Shown: positions 58,506 through 64,000 of the stretch, piece after piece
Position numbering within the stretch: position 1 is the stretch's first letter
Layout of the letters: the number at the start of each line of letters is the position of its first letter
Assembly: GCA_003439945.1 (NCBI GenBank)
Contig: QVRM01001811.1
Location: 257,542-321,541, forward strand
Origin: Dermanyssus gallinae
Lineage: Eukaryota; Arthropoda; Arachnida; Mesostigmata; Dermanyssidae
DNA: 64,000 nucleotides
Reading direction: 5' to 3'
The notes under the pieces: model-generated
What the model was told of the DNA's origin: nothing
Seen by the model: the letters and a program-made list of their open reading frames with translations, nothing else
The model's database searches: none
Position numbers and translations under genes: made by a program

Positions 58506-60974
58506 TTAAGAATCAGTTGTCCGTGTCCTTGCTTGATGGTAGCCCCCGCTCTTATGGATCCGGTGCGAGCGATATATCCTCAAGGTTCCTTGCAAAGTTA
58601 AAACGGTGAGATCCATAAGATTCCTCTTCGTGACGCCGAGCCCCAAGAGCGTCCTCGCAGATTCGGAATCCCATACACCACTCATAGAGATAGTGATGGA
58701 TCCGAATCTGCGAGGTTTTTGCGGGTAGGGGAGCGCCGCTCTTAGGAACTCGACGTCATATTTGGCGATCTTGTCTTGCCGTGCTTTTGCCAGGTCCCGG
58801 TTCGGGCCGCAAACCTCGGCATCTAAAACCCAGACCTCGGTAGGTGTTGTTATTACGAGGTCGGGCTTTAGACCCGGTGCGCCCGGTCGACGGAATACTC
58901 GCTCACGAACCACCTCATGACCCCTTTCGCGGAGAAGACGCGCCACGCGATCACAGACGTCGTCATGTCTCTTTATGGTTTGTTTGTGTGTTATATCGCA
59001 CATCTGAGCGACATGAGCCAACGTCTCAGGCGCATGACACCCGTGCCTACAACGTTTGTTGTAGCCCGGGCGTCCCCTGGCCAATCTGGCACGCGTTGGT
59101 AGTGCGTTGATCCTGAGCTTTAGTAGGTTTAAATACTCCTTACCAGATAGGTAGGGCATACCCTTAATCCAGTAATGTACAAAGGGCGTTTCGTGTGCTT
59201 TTTTAAAATGTGCCCCATCGAACGTGTTGTGTAGTTGTTGAGACCAGTAATCGGTCTCTTGTGTAGCGGTCTCAATGGAGGTTCCCAAGCGCTCGCAAAG
59301 AAGTCTTGTTTTCGCAAGATCTTTTTTAAAGTGCTCGGTGGTTAGCATCCATTGGACCCCAAGGTGCGTGGAGTGTTGTAGTGCTGTCAGGCGGGAGAGG
59401 CGGATTCTGGGAATGAATGTTTGGAGGCAGGGGATGTCCAGACCGCCGTGTGCTGTGTGCGTGTACAGGTAGGCGTTCGGCACCGAGTTTTCGAGCTTAA
59501 GCCATTTCGACTTAACAACCTTTCTGATCTCTTTATCTAGGTCACTAAGGAGTGCGTAAGATGGTCTGGGACCGGAGACCAGTTTATATAGGAGACGGGG
59601 AATGAGAAAGTCTTTCAAAAATATGAGTCTTTGGTGGGGTTTAAGGGGAGCTATCGTGAGTCTGTTGAGTAAGTTAAGGAGTATATCCTTGGTGGAGTCA
59701 ACTCTGCCATTGCTGTCAAAGTCGACTCCAAGATATCTCCATCGATCGCTCATACCTTTAGCTGGCAATTGCCGATCTCCAACGCTAAATTCTGATACGG
59801 TATTGATAAAACCTTTACCTTCCTTCCTATTAAATAGGTGGGAGATAGTAAAGCTTTTATTAGTATTAATTTCAAGGCCTCGGGATTTTAAAAGTGGGTC
59901 CGCAATATTAAGGAGCCGTTGGAGAGTGGATTTCGTGGAGGCTAGGAGGATGAGATCATCCGCAAAGGCTAAGCCCATAAGGCGGAAGTCATCAGTAAGT
60001 TGGTACCCGATATTAGTTTTGTCTAATTTTGAAAGAATGTCGTCGAGAACTAGATTAAATAAGAGGGGGGACAGAGGATCTCCCTGCCTAACACCCCTAG
60101 TTGGCCGAAATGTGCGACATTCTTGTCCAAATTCTATGAGAGTTTTAGATGAGAGGTACAAGCGTTCGATATAGTTAATGAATACCTCCGGGTATCCGCG
60201 AGTCCGGAGTGACCACAGGACGGAGTCATGACTCACCATGTCGAACGCCTTACGGAGGTCGATTGAGGCAAGTCTGAGCTCACGTCCTGCAGACTTGGCA
60301 TCGTTAAGGATACCATCCAGAACCGCAAGATTCTCGAAGGTACCATTATAGGGGAGAAACGCTCGCTGGATTGGGAGAAGCTTAATAGAGTTCTGGAGGC
60401 GTCTAGAGAGAATTTTGTTAAGCGTTCGTTGTAAGTATGAACTAATAGATAGGGGTCGCAGATCGCTTGGGGATGTGGCATTGTTAATTTTAGGGATGAA
60501 CGCTAAGCGAGCAGTTTCATGGGCTGAAGCAATATCGCTAATTATTAGTATGTTAAGAATACAACAGACTACTTCTAACGGGAGTTTACGGAGGGACGAA
60601 AGACAAATCCCGTCCAAGCCAAGTGCTTTAGAAGGTCCGCGGAGAGCTACGTGGGTTTCCTTTAGGGAGATAGGGAGGGAAACCTCAAAGAGATCAGAGT
60701 TGGGAGTGTATACGGGGCAAGGGAGTGGTTCAGGGGGTGGTTGTGTCATCGTGTTGGCCCAGTGTTCTACAACTTCGGTGGCCTGCATGTTGTGTATGGT
60801 GTGTTTGCCGTCCAGCACCTCATGAGCGCATTTGGATCGGTTTTGGCTAAAAAGTTTTTGAGTGGTTGCGTAGTCTTGACGTCGCTGTTGCCTTTTAGAT
60901 ACTCGCGCTTCAGTGGAAGGTGTTTCTCTAAAGGCACGACGTCGGACAGTGTGTGTAAAATGGTATATAGGTTG
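58506..60974 (-). CDS. R2-type non-LTR retrotransposon polyprotein (RT plus restriction-like endonuclease)
   Basis: An uninterrupted minus-strand frame of about 823 codons, the only intact pol in the window. The start is not certain. The frame is open from just after a TGA at 60,975-60,977, and upstream of residue 1 (60,818) it already reads KRQQRRQDYATTQKLFSQNR, a conserved pre-RT segment of R2 proteins. Residue numbers count from 60,818. RT motifs: ASIDLRKAFDMV (184-195), RGVRQGDPLSPLLFN (241-255), AFADDLILLA (284-293), RYLGVDFD (361-368). A CCHC motif C590-x3-C594-x7-H602-x4-C607 follows, then the PD-(D/E)xK endonuclease: KPDLV (651-655), D666 and E668, K683/K686-Y687. It ends LTVLTLQGTLRIYRSHRI. 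Such proteins nick the target and prime reverse transcription there. The N-terminal zinc fingers and Myb-like DNA-binding domain are missing, so this copy is 5'-truncated. Canonical R2 sits in 28S rDNA; this one does not. Confidence 0.9.
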   Translation of the reverse strand, partial: QPIYHFTHTVRRRAFRETPSTEARVSKRQQRRQDYATTQKLFSQNRSKCAHEVLDGKHTIHNMQATEVVEHWANTMTQPPPEPLPCPVYTPNSDLFEVSLPISLKETHVALRGPSKALGLDGICLSSLRKLPLEVVCCILNILIISDIASAHETARLAFIPKINNATSPSDLRPLSISSYLQRTLNKILSRRLQNSIKLLPIQRAFLPYNGTFENLAVLDGILNDAKSAGRELRLASIDLRKAFDMVSHDSVLWSLRTRGYPEVFINYIERLYLSSKTLIEFGQECRTFRPTRGVRQGDPLSPLLFNLVLDDILSKLDKTNIGYQLTDDFRLMGLAFADDLILLASTKSTLQRLLNIADPLLKSRGLEINTNKSFTISHLFNRKEGKGFINTVSEFSVGDRQLPAKGMSDRWRYLGVDFDSNGRVDSTKDILLNLLNRLTIAPLKPHQRLIFLKDFLIPRLLYKLVSGPRPSYALLSDLDKEIRKVVKSKWLKLENSVPNAYLYTHTAHGGLDIPCLQTFIPRIRLSRLTALQHSTHLGVQWMLTTEHFKKDLAKTRLLCERLGTSIETATQETDYWSQQLHNTFDGAHFKKAHETPFVHYWIKGMPYLSGKEYLNLLKLRINALPTRARLARGRPGYNKRCRHGCHAPETLAHVAQMCDITHKQTIKRHDDVCDRVARLLRERGHEVVRERVFRRPGAPGLKPDLVITTPTEVWVLDAEVCGPNRDLAKARQDKIAKYDVEFLRAALPYPQKPRRFGSITISMSGVWDSESARTLLGLGVTKRNLMDLTVLTLQGTLRIYRSHRIHKSGGYHQARTRTTDS

Positions 60975-61111
60975 TCAAAACAGTCTGATATCTTTTAAGT
61001 AAGGTATGTCAAACTTGAATCAAATTTTAATTGTAATGCAGATATAATACTATTTCGAAAGAAATACAAGATCGGTAAGGTTGTGACCTTTGGAATTGAC
61101 AACCTATATAC
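60963..61111. repeat. 16-bp inverted repeat at the 5' edge of the R2-type element
   Basis: GTATATAGGTTGTCAA at 60,963-60,978 has its exact complement at 61,096-61,111. The first arm overlaps the upstream limit of the open frame, so it may mark the 5' junction. Confidence 0.7.
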
Positions 61112-61464
61112 GGGATATCTAGTTGTGCACTTGTTTAAATAAATCGGGGTCATTTACATGAATGCGCGCTTCAATGTTGGTCTTTAGTTCGCCATGCGAA
61201 TTTTGTGGATTATAATACTGTTACAGCAGTTGCAATTGCCTTTGTTTAATATACAGTGCTCCACTGGTTCACACCAAATTCTGGCAATGCATCGCACTCC
61301 ACCGCGTATTAAAATGCATGTCTGAATTTGAAGCAGCGCATTAGAATGGATGTTTGCATATTTTTATATGTGTTTAAATACATGCATAAGAATATATGCA
61401 TGTAGTCATATACTTGTATGTGTATATAAATATACAAAACGGTAGTAAGGCGCTTTTTTGGGTG

Positions 61465-61468
<4 letters not shown>
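60979..61468. other. unclassified DNA between R2-type frame and upstream (TA)n
   Basis: AT-rich, with no zinc-finger or Myb motif recognised in any frame. It is either the genomic flank or a heavily decayed 5' part of the element. Confidence 0.3.

Positions 61469-61502
<34 letters not shown>
61469..61502. repeat. (TA)n upstream of the R2-type element
   Basis: About 17 units. With 58,376-58,408 it brackets a 3.06-kb segment containing the whole element. Confidence 0.95.
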
Positions 61503-61505
<3 letters not shown>

Positions 61506-62143
61506 TATAAAGTGGTGAGCACATTAGTGAGTAACCACTGGGCTGTTTGGGGCTGGTTAGAGATCATAGATTGAGCAAAAAAACATCTGAGAATTGCCAG
61601 CGTCGTGCTACTTTTTAGCTGGCTAATAGCACTTTGTAAAATTACCCGACTACTGCTGTGCCCACGACTCGTAGATTTTCCAGCCGATAACGTCAGGCAT
61701 TACTGTACTAGAAACGCCTCTAGGCTGACGGCATAAATTATATAAGAGTCCTAATTTTTCACTTATGTTTTGTAGTGTCGTGTGCAACAACAAATGCTCG
61801 GAGGCACTCGTCCGCAGCCAGGACATAAAGAGAACTGAGCGTGGCAAAAGATCATTTCGCGATATTTCTAGCTGGAATCGCTTAAACACGCTGTGTTTGC
61901 TTGTGGATTTCTATGGCAAAAAAAAGCAGAGGGCGGGAGAAAGAACTTTAGTTTGACCATGCACAGTAGTGGCTGTATGTATAAGACTAGCTGAGTAATA
62001 TAAACAAGGATGCTTTATGTTTCGCCGTGTCGGGCGAGTTAAACGTGTACAAACAGAAAAAAACATTTGCGGTAGTTTGACGTAGTGTGAGGGGCAACAG
62101 ACTACCTAGATTTGAAGAAGATCACATTTTGTAAAAACTGCAC

Positions 62144-62194
<51 letters not shown>

Positions 62195-62640
62195 TTTATA
62201 TTTATTGCCTAAGGTAAGAGGACTACCTTTATTATTTATATTTATTACCTAAGACACATATGCACGCGTACTAAACATATAGAGCACAACACACGCACGT
62301 ACATATCATACCTCGATGGTAACAACAACATGTAGGCCACCCCAGATGGATCATTCCCGAGCATTGCTACTCTAGCCGATAATCAATACGACAACGGCAT
62401 CAGGACCATCGCGAGCTCGTTTTTCCCTGTAGAAAAGGTAGGGCACACCACGGGTGAGCCGAGCACTTCTCGCACCAAGCGCGATTACATTAAAAGTAGC
62501 AGTGGCAATGCTAACAGTTAGGCAGTGGCGTTTTCTTTTTTTCTGGGTGTATGAAATTATATTTAAACGCATGGCATTTAAGGTCAATAGTAATACTAGT
62601 ACATGCAGCAATAGTAGTAGTAGTAATAATAATAATGATT
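61503..62640. other. unclassified DNA
   Basis: (TA)n at 62,145-62,189. No recognised gene. Confidence 0.4.

Positions 62641-62732
<92 letters not shown>
62640..62732. repeat. (TAA)n microsatellite
   Basis: About 30 units, preceded by TAG/TAA at 62,610-62,635. Unlike the arrays at 21 and 38.6 kb, no retrotransposon end was seen at its borders. Confidence 0.95.
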
Positions 62733-63739
<1,007 letters not shown>

Positions 63740-64000
63740 GAAGAAGCGAGCGACACATAGACTGTGAAAAAGCAAGTAGCACGAAAAAGTAACTTTTTTG
63801 CGGCGTTGCTTTTGTCCACTTTAGTCATTTATTTGATTTGCCCAGCACATTTTTGTTTGTTGTTTTTGGTTCGTATCGCTTCGTAACACGGCCGGGAGCA
63901 TAGACAGAAAGAAAAGTCATTTATCAGTTACGCTGTGATGAGCAACAGCCGCCACCGTCATCGTTAATGTCGTTCCGTCAATTATCGCTAATCTAAAGTT

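Noticed and set aside
59602..60174. Plus-strand frame of 190 codons, and others over 58.8-60.8 kb
   Set aside because: Shadows of the intact minus-strand R2-type polyprotein.
58376..61502. 28S rDNA target site for the R2-type element
   Set aside because: No rDNA-like sequence was seen on either side; the flanks are TA repeats and unrelated DNA.

Overview
This window is eukaryotic, repeat-dominated nuclear DNA from an animal, most likely an arthropod. The non-LTR retrotransposon C-termini and mariner types would suit a mite, tick or other chelicerate, but that placement is a guess. There are no operons, no rRNA genes and no CRISPR. No multi-exon host gene could be recognised. Only one short open frame (31,666-32,052) looks like a candidate host exon.

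Microsatellites dominate in two forms. The first is dozens of (TA)n tracts of 20-130 bp spread through AT-rich DNA; the longest are at 22.55, 26.80, 28.70, 44.64 and 63.64 kb. The second is GC-richer islands of impure trinucleotides (CAA/TTG, CAG/CTG, ATG/CAT, GAC/GTC) at 10.6-12.1, 13.8-20.7, 33.4-35.6, 40.8-41.6, 44.9-47.4, 48.7-49.2 and 53.2-53.8 kb. Two pure arrays there, (CAA)n at 11.7 kb and (TTG)n at 17.7 kb, are each about 165 bp. Runs of (TTA)/(TAA)n form a third class at 21.1, 38.5-39.0 and 62.6 kb.

Almost everything recognisable in between is mobile-element sequence. Class I: (i) an R2-type retrotransposon with a restriction-like endonuclease and an uninterrupted frame of about 823 codons at 58,506-60,974 (minus), plus a second copy of its 3' end at 6.84 kb, both copies running directly into (TA)n; (ii) several 3' ends of another non-LTR family at 20.9-21.4 and 38.6-39.1 kb, each embedded in (TTA)n/(TAA)n; (iii) decayed LINE fragments at 3.3, 5.5-6.2, 7.4, 8.2, 18.6, 32.5, 40.1 and 47.5-48.4 kb; (iv) a tRNA-derived SINE in two copies (50.2 and 54.4 kb) with target-site duplications. 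Class II: four separate mariner pseudogenes (0.3-1.1, 12.2-12.6, 42.1-42.6, 56.8-57.65 kb), a foldback/MITE family in three copies (5.2, 6.4-6.8, 30.1-30.7 kb) and a 93-bp palindromic MITE inside (TA)n at 9.67 kb.

The most interesting theme is that simple repeats appear to act as insertion sites. Two unrelated non-LTR families end on (TA)n and (TTA)n respectively, and the small DNA elements also sit on TA tracts. The R2-type element and the (TTA)n-associated family look young, with an intact frame in one and near-identical copies in the other. The remaining elements are heavily decayed.
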